64,000 nt of DNA from Chloroflexota bacterium (lineage in GTDB: Bacteria > Chloroflexota > UBA11872 > VXOZ01), in contig JAAXIC010000049.1 of NCBI GenBank assembly GCA_012270555.1, positions 3,136 to 67,135 of the forward strand, written 5' to 3'. A program made the position numbers and the translations under genes. The notes beneath the pieces were generated by a model that saw only the letters and a list, made by a program, of their open reading frames with translations, did not search any database and was not told where the DNA came from. Shown piece after piece: positions 9,011-17,869 of the stretch (positions within the stretch are counted from its first letter, which is position 1; each line of letters begins with the position of its first letter).

Positions 9011-9502
9011 ACAGGTATACCTCTGGCACGATAGCGCGCCCTGCGCGCGCCGTCAACATCGCCTATCCGCAGAGGCGGGAAGCAATTGGACAGAAAACTA
9101 CAGCCAACTACACGTTCCTATGCCAATAGGAGGAACTGCGCGTTAACCCATAGAAGGCCCTCGCGTAGCCCTGCCAAAAAAGCTGGAATCGGGCTGAATT
9201 GGCACGGGTTTCTCCTCACTCTGGCTCTCTCTTTGAGTGAGGGATTTTCTCACCGAGAGGTCTGGGTTTTGCGAAAGTCCTTTTCTAGCAAGTGACGTCA
9301 TCCAAGAGAGTGGCGGGAACAGCGAAGAAGCCTATCAAGACGGTTCTCAATCCCGCTACGGTGAAGTATGATGAATCTAGATAGAGAGCAGACTGGAGCA
9401 TGCTCCCATGCGGGAACCCGGCAGGCCGGTACGAGTTAAGATCATTCCCCGTCCTTCACCAAGGAAGACCGTCGCGCAACCTGCGCCGGCAGGCGGGAAG
9501 AC
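9011..9502. other. Gene-free interval before the C39 peptidase gene
   Basis: I see no convincing gene. Two short open frames have no recognisable product and no good ribosome site. The right part (9408 onward) is formally open in the frame of the membrane anchor of the next gene. It runs through a palindromic repeat, so it is unlikely to be coding until about 9570. Confidence 0.45.
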
Positions 9503-9536
9503 TCCCTCTCCCGGGGGAGAGGGCCGGGGTGAAGGG
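9503..9536. repeat. CTCCCTCTCCC-GGGGGAGAGGG palindrome
   Basis: This is a diverged copy of the 3431-3464 repeat. It lies in the open frame upstream of the membrane anchor of the C39 peptidase, where it would encode a Gly/Glu-rich run. Confidence 0.65.
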
Positions 9537-9632
9537 AGCAGCAGCACCGCTCCAAGCCGGTTTCAACCGTCTGACAGAGCTAGGCCAGGGTCCCTAAGGC
9601 GCAGGAGTCCCTCCAGGTTGCCGCTTTGGGCA

Positions 9633-10818
9633 ATGCTCGCTGTGGTCGGCGTGCTTATTGGCTCCTTTGCCGCTTCCGCAAGCGGCGCGTGGTTTTCCGA
9701 CGTGTTTGAGGAGAATGCCGCGCTTTGAGATAGCGAGCTCGCAAAGCGACCAGCAGCGCCAACCTGTCTCACAACCGGTTGAGCCGTCCCTGGTTGCTTC
9801 AGGCACCGACCAAGCCGGCGCCCCGCCCACGAGACCGATCATCCACGCACCGGACCCTGAAACCGTTTCGCCCTCGGCGTCAACCTCGCTGCCACAGTTC
9901 ACGCTCCTGCAAGGTGTGCGGCACGAATACCAGGGATGGAACAATTGCGCTCCCAGCTCTCTGGGCATGGTGCTGAGCTACTACGGACGCACAGAAGCGC
10001 AAGCGGAAGTCGCTCCGTTTCTCAAGTCCGATCCTAATGATAAGAACGTCAGCCCGCATGAATTCACGGCCTATGTTGAAAGCATTGGCTTTCAGACTCA
10101 CGTCGGCGTCGGAGGCGATCTAGACCTTTTGAAACACCTCTTGGTCGCTGGCTTCCCCGTGATTGTCGAGTTTTGGTTTGAACCGGAACCGAACGACGGC
10201 ATGGGGCACTACCGGGTGCTATTCGGCTACGATGAGCGGTCGGAGACGTTCCAAGCACACGACTCTTACCTGGGGCCAAACATCACCGTCTCCTACACGG
10301 ATCTCGACTCGGAGTGGCAGGTCTTCAATCGCTCTTACCTGGTCATCTACCCCGCAGAGAGCCGGACGGCGGTGGAGTCGATCCTCACTGAGAGCAACCG
10401 CGGCCGGCAGATGTGGGAACAGGCGCTGCGCATCGCCCAGCAGGAGTTATCCCAAGATGAGAACAACGCTTTCGCCTGGTTCAATCTGGGTACGAGCGCA
10501 CTCGGACTCGGCGACACGCGCCTGGCCGCCCAAGCCTTCGATTGGGCGCGGCACCTCGGTCTGCCGTGGCGCATGTTGTGGTATCAATTCGGTCCGTTTG
10601 AAGCCTATTGGGCGCAGGAGCGGTACGCGGACGTGATTGCGCTGGCCGAGGCCCACTTAGAGGAATCTGCCGCGGAGGAATGGTATTACTGGCGCGGCCG
10701 CGCGCGGGAAATGACCGGAGACCGCGCAGGGGCGCGCAGCGACTATGCTGCCGCTATAGCGTTGAATGCAAACTATGCCGCCGCCAGGGAGGCACTGGAA
10801 GAGAGCACAGCGGCCTAA
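9633..10818 (+). CDS. Membrane-anchored C39-like peptidase with TPR repeats (apparent +1 frameshift)
   Basis: The main frame (from 9727) encodes a papain-like C39 peptidase domain. Its nucleophile is in WNNCAPSSLGMVLSYYG, the His in MGHYRVLFGYD and the Asp in AHDSYLG. About four TPR-like helical pairs follow (FAWFNLGTSALGLGD onward to the C-terminus). That frame has no export signal. The overlapping frame 9633-9725 encodes a hydrophobic helix, MLAVVGVLIGSFAASASG, preceded by an arginine-rich stretch, and ends at CTT TGA (9723-9728). A +1 shift at that codon joins it exactly to the peptidase frame. Either this is a mutation or assembly error, or recoding occurs. Otherwise translation starts at an internal ATG and the protein is cytoplasmic. 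The anchor's true start is unclear. Confidence 0.7.
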
Positions 10819-11180
10819 GCGCCTAGACTCGGTCGGACTTTAGTCCGCGTGCTCTTACCACAAGTACGCTTGATCCTTGCCAACATGCCGCAGCGCGAGG
10901 GCTTCTCTCCCACTTCCCAGTGTCTGGGCACGGGGCAGGCTTAGCAAGAAACGTACACACCACCTTAGGCAAGGCGCTTAATAGAGCATAGCTCCTGAGC
11001 AGTGGGAGTTGAATGCAGCCAATGCTACAACGAGACAGATCTCTACACAGACCTTTGGATAGTCACCATCCGCAAGAAAGCTGCTCATTCTGACGATACC
11101 AAGAACCCAGGGGTGATCCTGCTACTATCCGCTATACTGAGAATGCGCCTTACACAGTGTGAATGCAAGGAGGACGAGGA
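10819..11180. other. Intergenic region before the toxin-antitoxin pair
   Basis: I see no gene. A small hairpin, CGGACTTTAGTCCG, lies shortly after the peptidase stop. A TATACT hexamer near 11135 could be the -10 box of the toxin-antitoxin operon, but no good -35 box accompanies it. A perfect AAGGAGG Shine-Dalgarno lies at 11167-11173. Confidence 0.4.
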
Positions 11181-11390
11181 GTGTCGTTGTCAGAAATAGA
11201 GGAACTCAAACACACCATTTTGAACCTGTCTGAGTCCGACTACACTCACTTGAGGCAGTGGTTCTTCGATGAAATGGACTGGCAGAGGTGGGACAGTCAA
11301 CTAGAAGCAGACTCGGAAGAGGGGAACTTGGATTTCCTGATTACTGAGGCGTTGCAGGACAAGAGAGAAGACACTCTGATAGATCTTTAG
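11181..11390 (+). CDS. Putative type II antitoxin
   Basis: This 69-residue acidic protein begins SLSEIEELKHTILNLSESDY and has the helical, Glu/Asp-rich composition of addiction-module antitoxins. I chose the GTG at 11181 over the ATG at 11163. The latter lies just before the AAGGAGG ribosome site, whereas the GTG follows it by 7 nt. The stop codon abuts the ATG of a RelE/ParE-like toxin. The antitoxin-first order and tight spacing are typical of type II modules. I see no clear DNA-binding motif, so the family is not assigned. Confidence 0.7.
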   Translation: MSLSEIEELKHTILNLSESDYTHLRQWFFDEMDWQRWDSQLEADSEEGNLDFLITEALQDKREDTLIDL

Positions 11391-11648
11391 ATGAACCATC
11401 GAGCGTCCCGCCGCTTCTGGCATCACTTCGACCGGATGCCCAAGCATATGCAGTCTGACGCAAGAAGAAGCTTCGCTTTGCTGAAGTCTTGTCCGAGTCA
11501 CCCTTCGCTGCGGTTCAAGAAGATCGGAAAGCTATGGTCCGCTCGCGTCGGCCGTGCGTACAGAGCCCTCGCCGTCGAAGACGGCGCCGACCTAATCTGG
11601 GTATGGATAGGCCACCATGACGAATACGAGCGGTTGATTGGCAAGTAG
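11391..11648 (+). CDS. RelE/ParE-superfamily toxin
   Basis: This 85-residue basic protein has the RelE/ParE layout: an N-terminal helical hairpin (RRFWHHFDRMPKHMQSDARR), then strands with LRFKKIGKLWSARVGRAYRALAV and WVWIGHHDEYERLI. The ending HHDEYERLI is characteristic of this superfamily. It follows its antitoxin with no spacer. Toxins of this group either cleave mRNA on the ribosome or inhibit gyrase. Sequence alone does not say which applies here. Confidence 0.82.
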   Translation: MNHRASRRFWHHFDRMPKHMQSDARRSFALLKSCPSHPSLRFKKIGKLWSARVGRAYRALAVEDGADLIWVWIGHHDEYERLIGK

Positions 11649-11721
11649 GCAACTAACGGCAGTGCGAGGAAGCAGCGCTTTAATTTAGAAACGGACCTGA
11701 CAATTACTTTAGCAATCAGCC

Positions 11722-12513
11722 CTAGTAGTGAATGTCCTTACCCAGCCCCTTCACGCCCGCGGAGAACAGGTCGATAGCATCGCTGAGCATCCTGCGGGCT
11801 TCGCGGTCTGAAGCAGCGCGCGCGACAAAATCAACCGGCATATGCGTATCGCTCCGCAAGGCAACGTATCCCTTGGCATAAAGACCGGGAAAGCGCTCCA
11901 TCGCCTCTTCGATAAGCGGTGAGCACTCCGACTCACTCATATTGACGAAAACGCGGCGGGCGGCGCTCTTGATCTCAAGCGATTCGGAGATGGCCGTAGC
12001 CACGTAGCGGTCGAAGAGCGCTTCCATTTCGCGCGGCGGGCCCGGGAGCACAAAGAAGGTCGTTTCCAACCGCTTGATCTGGATGCACGGCGCCCAACCC
12101 GCCGGGCTCGCCCACACCACCGCACTTTCCGGCACCGTCGCCATCTTGCGCAGCCCCGGGCTGAGTTCGTCTTCATCTATCTGCCGTCTGCGCATGTAGT
12201 CCTCCAGGAGACTACGATCCTCATAGGTTCCTTCGCCAAGCAGCCTGGCAAGTGCCTCTACCGTGAGATCATCCGGCGTCGGCCCCAAGCCGCCTGTCAC
12301 CACCACAAAGTCAACGCCGTCATCAGCGGCTCCTTGCAGCGCGGGGATAACTTCCTCCAATATATCGGGAAGTACCGTAATCCGCCGCACCTCGGCGCCC
12401 AAGTCTGTGAGCTGTTGTGAAAGCCAGAACGAATTCGTGTCCTGGATGCGGCCTAGGACGAGTTCTGTGCCTATAGCAACTATCTGTACAGTTGGGACTC
12501 TCGGATCGGCCAC
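11722..12513 (-). CDS. CinA-like molybdopterin-binding domain protein (competence/damage-inducible)
   Basis: This 263-residue protein consists of a single MoCF_biosynth (molybdopterin-binding, MogA-like) domain. It begins VQIVAIGTELVLGRIQDTNS and has the signature VVVTGGLGPTPDDLTVEALA. It corresponds to the N-terminal half of CinA and lacks the C-terminal nicotinamide-nucleotide amidase domain. The role is therefore uncertain: possibly ADP-ribose pyrophosphatase-like activity, as in CinA's COG1058 domain. It starts 16 nt after the stop of a solute-binding protein gene on the same strand, third in a probable secG operon. Confidence 0.83.
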   Translation of the reverse strand: MADPRVPTVQIVAIGTELVLGRIQDTNSFWLSQQLTDLGAEVRRITVLPDILEEVIPALQGAADDGVDFVVVTGGLGPTPDDLTVEALARLLGEGTYEDRSLLEDYMRRRQIDEDELSPGLRKMATVPESAVVWASPAGWAPCIQIKRLETTFFVLPGPPREMEALFDRYVATAISESLEIKSAARRVFVNMSESECSPLIEEAMERFPGLYAKGYVALRSDTHMPVDFVARAASDREARRMLSDAIDLFSAGVKGLGKDIHY

Positions 12514-12528
12514 GAAGTATGTGCTCCT

Positions 12529-14265
12529 TTAGGAAAAGAACGGCAGACGCCAACCTTCTAAAGGCCCGCGTACGTTGAGGACATTCTTCTTAGTCTTGAT
12601 ATACCAACTGCCGACTTCGGACAATCGGGACCCCACAGTCGGCAGCACGGTGGGCACAGTAACATTGCGCACCGTCGTTCTCACAGCAAAGCTGTAGCGC
12701 GGGCTAAGCAGCATCAGACTCGGAACTTCCTCCGCAAATGCGCGTTGAAAGTCTGCATACATCTGTTTTCGTTCGTTCTGGTCCAGGGTGTTGCGCGCAT
12801 TCTGCAGCGCCTCATCGACACGGGGAACGATGAAGCCGCTGAAGTTCCAGCCGCTTTCTATCTGACTGGAGTGCCAGGTCACGTATGGGTCGGGGTCCAA
12901 GCCGTTGAGCAACCACGTGTACAATGCCATGTCGAAGTTATGGGTGCGCATGAAGTCATTGAGCAGCACAGAGGGCCCGTTGACCTGCACCTCTATCTCG
13001 AAGCCGACTTCCCGCAACTGGACCGCAATCATCTCCGCGAGTTCGCTTTGGCCAGGCAAATCTGTGGTGAGCAGCGTGAGGGAAAGTCGCGCATCTCCCT
13101 TCACACGTACGCCATCCAAACCCATTGTCCAGCCCGTCTGCTCTAGGAGCGCACGGCTGCGAGCGGGATCATAGGCATAGCGACGCACGTCTGCAGTGTA
13201 TGCCCAGGAGGTCGGCATTATCGGACTTTCCAGCGGGTCGGCCATGTCCCTTTGCGCCTCGTCGGCCAAGTCCTCGCGGTTGACGGCATGGGCGATTGCG
13301 CGTCGAATCGCACGGTCGAAGAAAGTCGAGCGGTGCAAATTGAAGTAGAGCACCGTATGGCCCGCCAATGGCGTGCTGTATACCTCTACGTCCGTAATCT
13401 CTCGTACGCGGTCGATTTCCGATGACGGCAAGTAACTTACGCCTTCCACCTCACCGCGCTCCAGTGCCGTAATAATCGCTTTAGCGTTGGGATAGAACTT
13501 GAATTTCAAATAGCGGATATGGGGAGACCCGCCAAAGTAATCCTCGTTTGCCCGCAGCAAGACGAAGTCTTCAGCAACCTCTTCAACGCGGTACGGGCCT
13601 GTACCTACCGGTTCCAGATTGAAGGGGGAAAAGATGATTTGATCGGCGCCTACCTCTCCTAAGCGATGCCGCGGCAGGATGCCAATTGTTACATATTCGA
13701 GCAGTGGAATGTACACATTATTCTGCAAGAATATGCGTACGCTCCAATCGCCTTCACGTTCCGCCCGCACGTTGCGCCAAATGGGATCATTGCGCTCTGG
13801 ACTCGTTAGCAAGTCATAGGTGAATAGGACATCGTCCACGGTAAGCGGTGTGCCGTCATGCCAATGTACATCTTGGCGGAGATGGAAAATATAGGAACGA
13901 CTTTGCGGGTCAATCTCCCAGCGCGTTGCCAAATCCGGCACGATGGTCCCATCGGCTGAGAACCGGGTAAGGCCGTTGAATATCAGCGCCGAGATGGTGC
14001 GGGCCGTATCATCCTGGGCAAGCATTGGCACAAGCGTCACAGGAGGGCCTATCGTGCCCTCGATGTACGTGCCGCCGTAATCGGGGACATCCACAACAGT
14101 GGCAGCGTAAGCAAAATACGCGAGCAGGGCTGCCGCCAGCAGCGAGCCAATCCCACCAACGATGACTGCCCCGGCAATGCGGGAGGAAGACGGCGACTGC
14201 GTCGGAGACGGCGACTGCGTCGGAGACGGCGACTGCGTCGAAGGCGGCGGCAACCGATCAGCCAT
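12529..14265 (-). CDS. ABC transporter substrate-binding protein, family 5 (peptide/nickel type)
   Basis: This 578-residue extracytoplasmic solute-binding protein of the oligopeptide/dipeptide family is anchored by an N-terminal membrane helix (AGAVIVGGIGSLLAAALLAY) instead of a lipobox. Family motifs include IFNGLTRFSADGTIVPDLA, the WHDGTPLTVDDVLFTYDLL block and the AIAHAVNREDL motif. The tract before the helix is a tandem TQSPSP repeat, encoded by 18-bp units at 14192-14245. No ABC permease or ATPase genes are adjacent, so it is an orphan binding protein. It lies in one transcription unit downstream of secG and upstream of a CinA-like gene. Ligand unknown. Confidence 0.87.
   Translation of the reverse strand: MADRLPPPSTQSPSPTQSPSPTQSPSSSRIAGAVIVGGIGSLLAAALLAYFAYAATVVDVPDYGGTYIEGTIGPPVTLVPMLAQDDTARTISALIFNGLTRFSADGTIVPDLATRWEIDPQSRSYIFHLRQDVHWHDGTPLTVDDVLFTYDLLTSPERNDPIWRNVRAEREGDWSVRIFLQNNVYIPLLEYVTIGILPRHRLGEVGADQIIFSPFNLEPVGTGPYRVEEVAEDFVLLRANEDYFGGSPHIRYLKFKFYPNAKAIITALERGEVEGVSYLPSSEIDRVREITDVEVYSTPLAGHTVLYFNLHRSTFFDRAIRRAIAHAVNREDLADEAQRDMADPLESPIMPTSWAYTADVRRYAYDPARSRALLEQTGWTMGLDGVRVKGDARLSLTLLTTDLPGQSELAEMIAVQLREVGFEIEVQVNGPSVLLNDFMRTHNFDMALYTWLLNGLDPDPYVTWHSSQIESGWNFSGFIVPRVDEALQNARNTLDQNERKQMYADFQRAFAEEVPSLMLLSPRYSFAVRTTVRNVTVPTVLPTVGSRLSEVGSWYIKTKKNVLNVRGPLEGWRLPFFS
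14192..14245. repeat. 18-bp tandem repeat within the solute-binding protein gene
   Basis: There are three units of 18 bp (first unit 14192-14209). The first two are identical and the third is partly diverged. They encode the linker TQSPSP TQSPSP near the N-terminus of the protein. Copy number could vary without breaking the frame. Confidence 0.85.
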
Positions 14266-14284
14266 GCTTCACACCTGGGGCGCT

Positions 14285-14500
14285 TTAGATGCGTACGAGG
14301 ATAACGGATACGATGATGAAGAGGGCCGCTAACCCAATCGTGACATTGAAGAGTAACCGATCAACGCCGCGGCGAGTATTGTGGATGGTATCCGATCCGC
14401 CAAATGCCGATCCCAGCGCAGCGCCACGGGCTTGCAAGAGCACTGCGGCAATCAGGGCGACGGACAGAATGATCTGGATTATCTGAAGATACTGTTGCAC
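14285..14500 (-). CDS. secG: Preprotein translocase subunit SecG
   Basis: This 71-residue membrane protein has two transmembrane helices flanking the conserved LLQARGAALGSAFGGSDTI loop, which resembles the SecG sequence LLQ-(x)-GKGA-(x)-GSAFG. SecG is the small, non-essential subunit of the SecYEG protein-conducting channel. The gene lies upstream of the solute-binding protein gene on the same strand (19-nt gap). Confidence 0.9.
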   Translation of the reverse strand: MQQYLQIIQIILSVALIAAVLLQARGAALGSAFGGSDTIHNTRRGVDRLLFNVTIGLAALFIIVSVILVRI

Positions 14501-14857
14501 CGAGCAGCGCTCTCCTTCGTGAATTCTCGTTGCTCTCTGTGATGATCAAGTTTTCGGGCTACCGCAAACAAAACGCGACACGTTGCCGCGCTCTCTTGTG
14601 TTCGGCTCGAGAACGCGACTCTCCGTAACGATACGCGATGAACGGCAAGCTGGCTTCATTATACCAACTTCCGCTTGGCGGCAATGAAATAGCTCGCACA
14701 TTCTTTAGCAAATTGTATGGCGCGTGGCGGGACGCTATGCTAGAACACAACGCAGCGCAGGGCGCCTATTCCTTGATTTTCCAGTGGAAAACTTCACTGG
14801 GAACGCGGCGCCGGGTGTGACATAGCCCCGCTCAATTCTAGATTAGGAGTTCGCATC
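14501..14857. other. Intergenic region between divergent secG and isomerase genes
   Basis: I see no gene and no tRNA. The interval carries the divergent promoters. The isomerase gene has an AGGAG Shine-Dalgarno at about 14845. Small open frames are present but lack recognisable features. Confidence 0.5.
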
Positions 14858-15727
14858 ATGTACGAGAAGATTAGCGGTTTTAGCGACGAAATCATCGATG
14901 ACTTCACCGCGCAACTTGACGCCATGCAAGCACTCGGCATCAAATACGTCGAAGTACGCAACCTCGCCGTAAACGGCCAACCAAAAGCCGTAATTGTCGA
15001 TCTCACCGCAGACGATCTGCGTGTGGCAAAACAAGAACTCGACAGCCGCGGCATGCGCGTTTCCGCCATTGGCTCACCGATAGGCAAGATCATGATCACC
15101 GATGACTTCGATTCACACCTGGAACGCTTCAAGGGAGCGCTGTGCGCCGCCGATATTCTCGAGACGTCCTACATCCGCATGTTTTCGTTCTTCATGCCGG
15201 AGGGCGAGGATCCGGCACGGCACCGGGACGAGGTGATGCGGCGGCTGAAAGCACTGTGCGATGCGGCGCGACACCATCGTTCCGACATTCTTCTCCTGCA
15301 CGAAAACGAGAGCGACATCTATGGCGATACACCCGCGCGCTGCCAGGACATCTTTGAGTCCGTCGGGGCGGAGAACCTCCGCCTCACCTTAGATCCGGCA
15401 AATTTCGTCGCCTGCGGTGTGAAGCCGTTTACTGAGGCCTATCCCGCGCTAAAGCCGTGGCTTCACTATGTCCACGTGAAGGACAAGGAATCTTCCGACG
15501 GCAAAGTCGTGGTCGCCGGTGAGGGACGCGCGGAGTGGCGGGAACTCCTCGGCGCGCTCAAAGCGGATGAATATGCCGGCTTCTTTTCGCTAGAACCGCA
15601 CTTGCAAGTTGCCGGGCGCTCGTTTGGCTACACTGGGCACGACCTTTTCGCCAAAGCGCACGCAGCGCTTATGAATCTGCTCACTGAGACGGGATGGCAA
15701 GCCGCGTCTTCTGCCGACGCCTCTTAG
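14858..15727 (+). CDS. Sugar phosphate isomerase/epimerase (xylose-isomerase-like TIM barrel)
   Basis: This 289-residue TIM barrel begins YEKISGFSDEIIDDF. Probable metal-ligand motifs are LLLHENE (Glu), LTLDPANF (Asp), YVHVKDKE (His, Asp) and FFSLEPHL (Glu). These are the family's usual set. An AGGAG Shine-Dalgarno precedes the ATG. The TAG stop overlaps the left terminal inverted repeat of a 212-bp MITE-like element. Substrate unknown. It resembles inosose or 3-keto-sugar metabolism enzymes, but I cannot be specific. Confidence 0.84.
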   Translation: MYEKISGFSDEIIDDFTAQLDAMQALGIKYVEVRNLAVNGQPKAVIVDLTADDLRVAKQELDSRGMRVSAIGSPIGKIMITDDFDSHLERFKGALCAADILETSYIRMFSFFMPEGEDPARHRDEVMRRLKALCDAARHHRSDILLLHENESDIYGDTPARCQDIFESVGAENLRLTLDPANFVACGVKPFTEAYPALKPWLHYVHVKDKESSDGKVVVAGEGRAEWRELLGALKADEYAGFFSLEPHLQVAGRSFGYTGHDLFAKAHAALMNLLTETGWQAASSADAS

Positions 15728-15937
15728 AGCCTGTTTACGTTCTTTCGAGATAAGGTTTGCACAGCCGATTGAAAGCCGTTCGTGCTGAGGGCTGCGCGAA
15801 GCCCTTGTCGAAGTACGAACGGCGATTCGCCAACTTTTCACGGTCCCGTTCACCCTTCGACAAGCTCAGAGCCTGCCCCGTACTCGATACGGGGGCGAAC
15901 GTTACGCGCCTAGACAAGAAGATTGCAAACAGGCTCT
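15726..15937. mobile_element. MITE-like element with 11-bp terminal inverted repeats
   Basis: The ends are exact inverted repeats, AGAGCCTGTTT (15726-15736) and AAACAGGCTCT (15927-15937). TTAG stands at both boundaries and may be target duplication. The interior is a large imperfect palindrome built of CTTCGACAAGCTCAG-type arms (GTCGAAG...GAACGG) shared with 7799-7927 and 39588-39619. It has no transposase gene. It starts within the stop codon of the preceding isomerase gene. Confidence 0.65.
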
Positions 15938-16050
15938 TAGCTTTCCCGTAACCCGCGTACACGTGCAACCGAAGTCAGGACGTTCACGCCGCCGCTAATC
16001 GCTTTACCCGCAAACATTCTTGCAAAGGAGCGGCGTTGCTGGCGTTTGCA

Positions 16051-16425
16051 TCAGACGTCATCAGTGGATGGCAATTGAGCGCTCGCTTCGGCTTTCTCCC
16101 GGAAACGCGGGCGTTTGCCATGGCGCTCTGCGAGTTCTTGGTAAATGTCTGCCGGCGTGCAGCCAAGCTGCGCCAAGAGCACCAAACAGTGGAACCAGAG
16201 ATCGGCCACTTCCGCCGTCAGTTCGTCCGCTACCTCGTTCTTGGCAGCCAGCACCACCTCGATGGCTTCTTCACCTACCTTGCGGGCCGTGCGGTCAACA
16301 CCGCCCTGCAGCAAGTGCGTGACGTACGAACCCTCCGGCAACAACCGTTGCCGCTCACGAATGGTCTCGAAGACCTCATCCAAGACCGTCGCCGCTGCCG
16401 CCGCGGGTGACCTCTCTTCTGACAT
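16051..16425 (-). CDS. hisE: Phosphoribosyl-ATP pyrophosphatase
   Basis: This 124-residue enzyme catalyses the second step of histidine biosynthesis, removing pyrophosphate from phosphoribosyl-ATP. The MazG-like helical fold is shown by GSYVTHLLQGGVDRTARKVGEEAIEVVLA, and the acidic motif ADELTAEVADLWFHCLVLL carries the metal-binding Glu/Asp. It follows hisI with a 2-nt gap. The two are separate genes here, not the HisIE fusion seen in many proteobacteria. Confidence 0.92.
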   Translation of the reverse strand: MSEERSPAAAAATVLDEVFETIRERQRLLPEGSYVTHLLQGGVDRTARKVGEEAIEVVLAAKNEVADELTAEVADLWFHCLVLLAQLGCTPADIYQELAERHGKRPRFREKAEASAQLPSTDDV

Positions 16426-16427
16426 GG

Positions 16428-16772
16428 TTATTCCTCGTCAAGCGTCCGATAGTAGCACGAAACGGCGCCGGTGTGGCACGTAGGTCCCTCCGGCCGGGCA
16501 AGAATCAGCAGGGAGTTCTCTTCACAGTTGCGGTACACCCGCACCACGTTCAGGTAGTTGCCGCTCGTGGCGCCTTTGAGCCACGGCTCTTGGCGGCTCC
16601 GACTCCAGAACCACACCTGTCCCGTTTCCAGTGTCTTGGCCAGCATTTGCTTCGTCATGAAACCCAGCATAAGCACCTGCTGGGTATTCACGTCCTGAAC
16701 TATCGCAGGGACAAGCCCTTGCGCATCGAATTCCAGGCGCTCCAGAGCGGAATCCGTCGCGTTTGCATCCAT
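16428..16772 (-). CDS. hisI: Phosphoribosyl-AMP cyclohydrolase
   Basis: This enzyme catalyses the third step of histidine biosynthesis, opening the purine ring of phosphoribosyl-AMP. The signature VLMLGFMTKQMLAKTLETG is followed by VWFWSRSR, with the metal-binding cluster in a Cys-containing YRNCEENS and PEGPTCHTGAVSCYY. I chose the ATG at 16772 (MDANATDSALERLEFD). An in-frame TTG at 16844 would add 24 poorly conserved residues and lacks a good ribosome site. It lies immediately upstream of hisE. Confidence 0.92.
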   Translation of the reverse strand: MDANATDSALERLEFDAQGLVPAIVQDVNTQQVLMLGFMTKQMLAKTLETGQVWFWSRSRQEPWLKGATSGNYLNVVRVYRNCEENSLLILARPEGPTCHTGAVSCYYRTLDEE

Positions 16773-17038
16773 TGAAACTGCTGCCTCGCTGGCGGTGTTC
16801 ACTTGGCGCGCCCCCTTGGGGTCACGCCCTACCCGGCAATACAACCTTACTCATACAAAGACTGAGAAAAACGCCTCACCAGAATTATACCGTAGCAAAA
16901 CCAAGGGAGCGTGGGGAGGCTGACAGGGCTGAACCGGCGGATTAGTCAAGCCAGCTTTCTCAATCTGCACCATTGCCCAATTTCGCATTTGCTGCTACCA
17001 GCGTGGCTGCAACGGACCGCATCCCGCACACTAAGCCA

Positions 17039-17869
17039 CTAGCGTTGTACCTGCGCATGCAGCGCGCGGCGCTCGCGAGCCAGCGCAGCCGGCGTTCCGC
17101 CAACCGTATCGAGCAAATGGACCAAGGCGGGGTTGCGCCCTAGTCCCCGCATAATCAAACCGAAATCGGGCGCGCGATCAAGCTCAAGTTGCAGCGGGCG
17201 GTCCGGGTCTGTCACCGGATTGGCATTCGTCCAACGAATCGCGGCGAGGCGGTCGATGAAGCGTGAGGCCTTGCGCACGTAGCGTCCGAGCTGATCGTTG
17301 TCCCACATCACCGACTGGAAGGCACGGCCGGTGTGCATCACGAAGCGCAGGGAAGGGAATGCATCCAAGAAGGTGAGGTAGTCATCCGGGAAGTGCAGCA
17401 CGGATTCGCGGCCGCCGTTCTCAATGGCAAGCGGCACACCCGGATAGAGCACGAGCAGCGCTTGAAATGCCTCATGGAGCGCCCGCAGATGGTCGTCGAT
17501 ATGCCCCTTGCGCCTCCCCGCATGGACTACGTAGAGCGACATCGGCGCATACGCTTCGAAGAACTCGACCGTCTGCACGAGGCGCCGCAAGTAGACGGAA
17601 CGAGGAAAGGGGGTTATGTCGCTCGGCGCCTCCTCAAAGCCTTCATCGGGAAAGAGATTCACCTGGAATTGCAGCGGCGCATGCGTGACGATTGCCAGCA
17701 CGTCCTGGGTAAACGTGTCCCACAACCCCTTACGATACAAAACCTCATCCACACTCAGTTCCACCACCGCAAACTCCAGCCGTTGGCCCGTGTGCAAGGT
17801 CTCCTGCAACTGCTCGGCCACGCTCATGCGCCGAAACGGCTGCAAACGAGGATTGAAACCGACTAGCAT
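17039..17869 (-). CDS. Xylose-isomerase-like TIM-barrel protein
   Basis: This 276-residue protein begins MLVGFNPRLQPFRRMSVAEQL. It contains the TIM-barrel-like segments RLEFAVVELSVDEVLY, SLYVVHAGRRKG, LAIENGGRES, LRFVMHTG and IRWTNANP, as in sugar isomerases or endonuclease IV-type proteins. The Glu in AIEN and the His in FVMHTG fit metal ligands. The C-terminal part is divergent. Function unassigned; the fold assignment is an inference from spacing of strands. It is monocistronic and on the opposite strand to the nearby tRNA. Confidence 0.6.
   Translation of the reverse strand: MLVGFNPRLQPFRRMSVAEQLQETLHTGQRLEFAVVELSVDEVLYRKGLWDTFTQDVLAIVTHAPLQFQVNLFPDEGFEEAPSDITPFPRSVYLRRLVQTVEFFEAYAPMSLYVVHAGRRKGHIDDHLRALHEAFQALLVLYPGVPLAIENGGRESVLHFPDDYLTFLDAFPSLRFVMHTGRAFQSVMWDNDQLGRYVRKASRFIDRLAAIRWTNANPVTDPDRPLQLELDRAPDFGLIMRGLGRNPALVHLLDTVGGTPAALARERRALHAQVQR

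Noticed and set aside
9408-9728. A separate 106-residue protein starting at 9408
   Set aside because: Its first 60 residues read through a palindromic repeat. Only the hydrophobic C-terminal segment looks real, and it fits as the anchor of the adjacent peptidase.
9726-9728. UGA as a selenocysteine codon in the C39 peptidase gene
   Set aside because: tRNA-Sec is present, but reading through in the same frame gives a short tail with no peptidase similarity. The +1 frame restores the peptidase.
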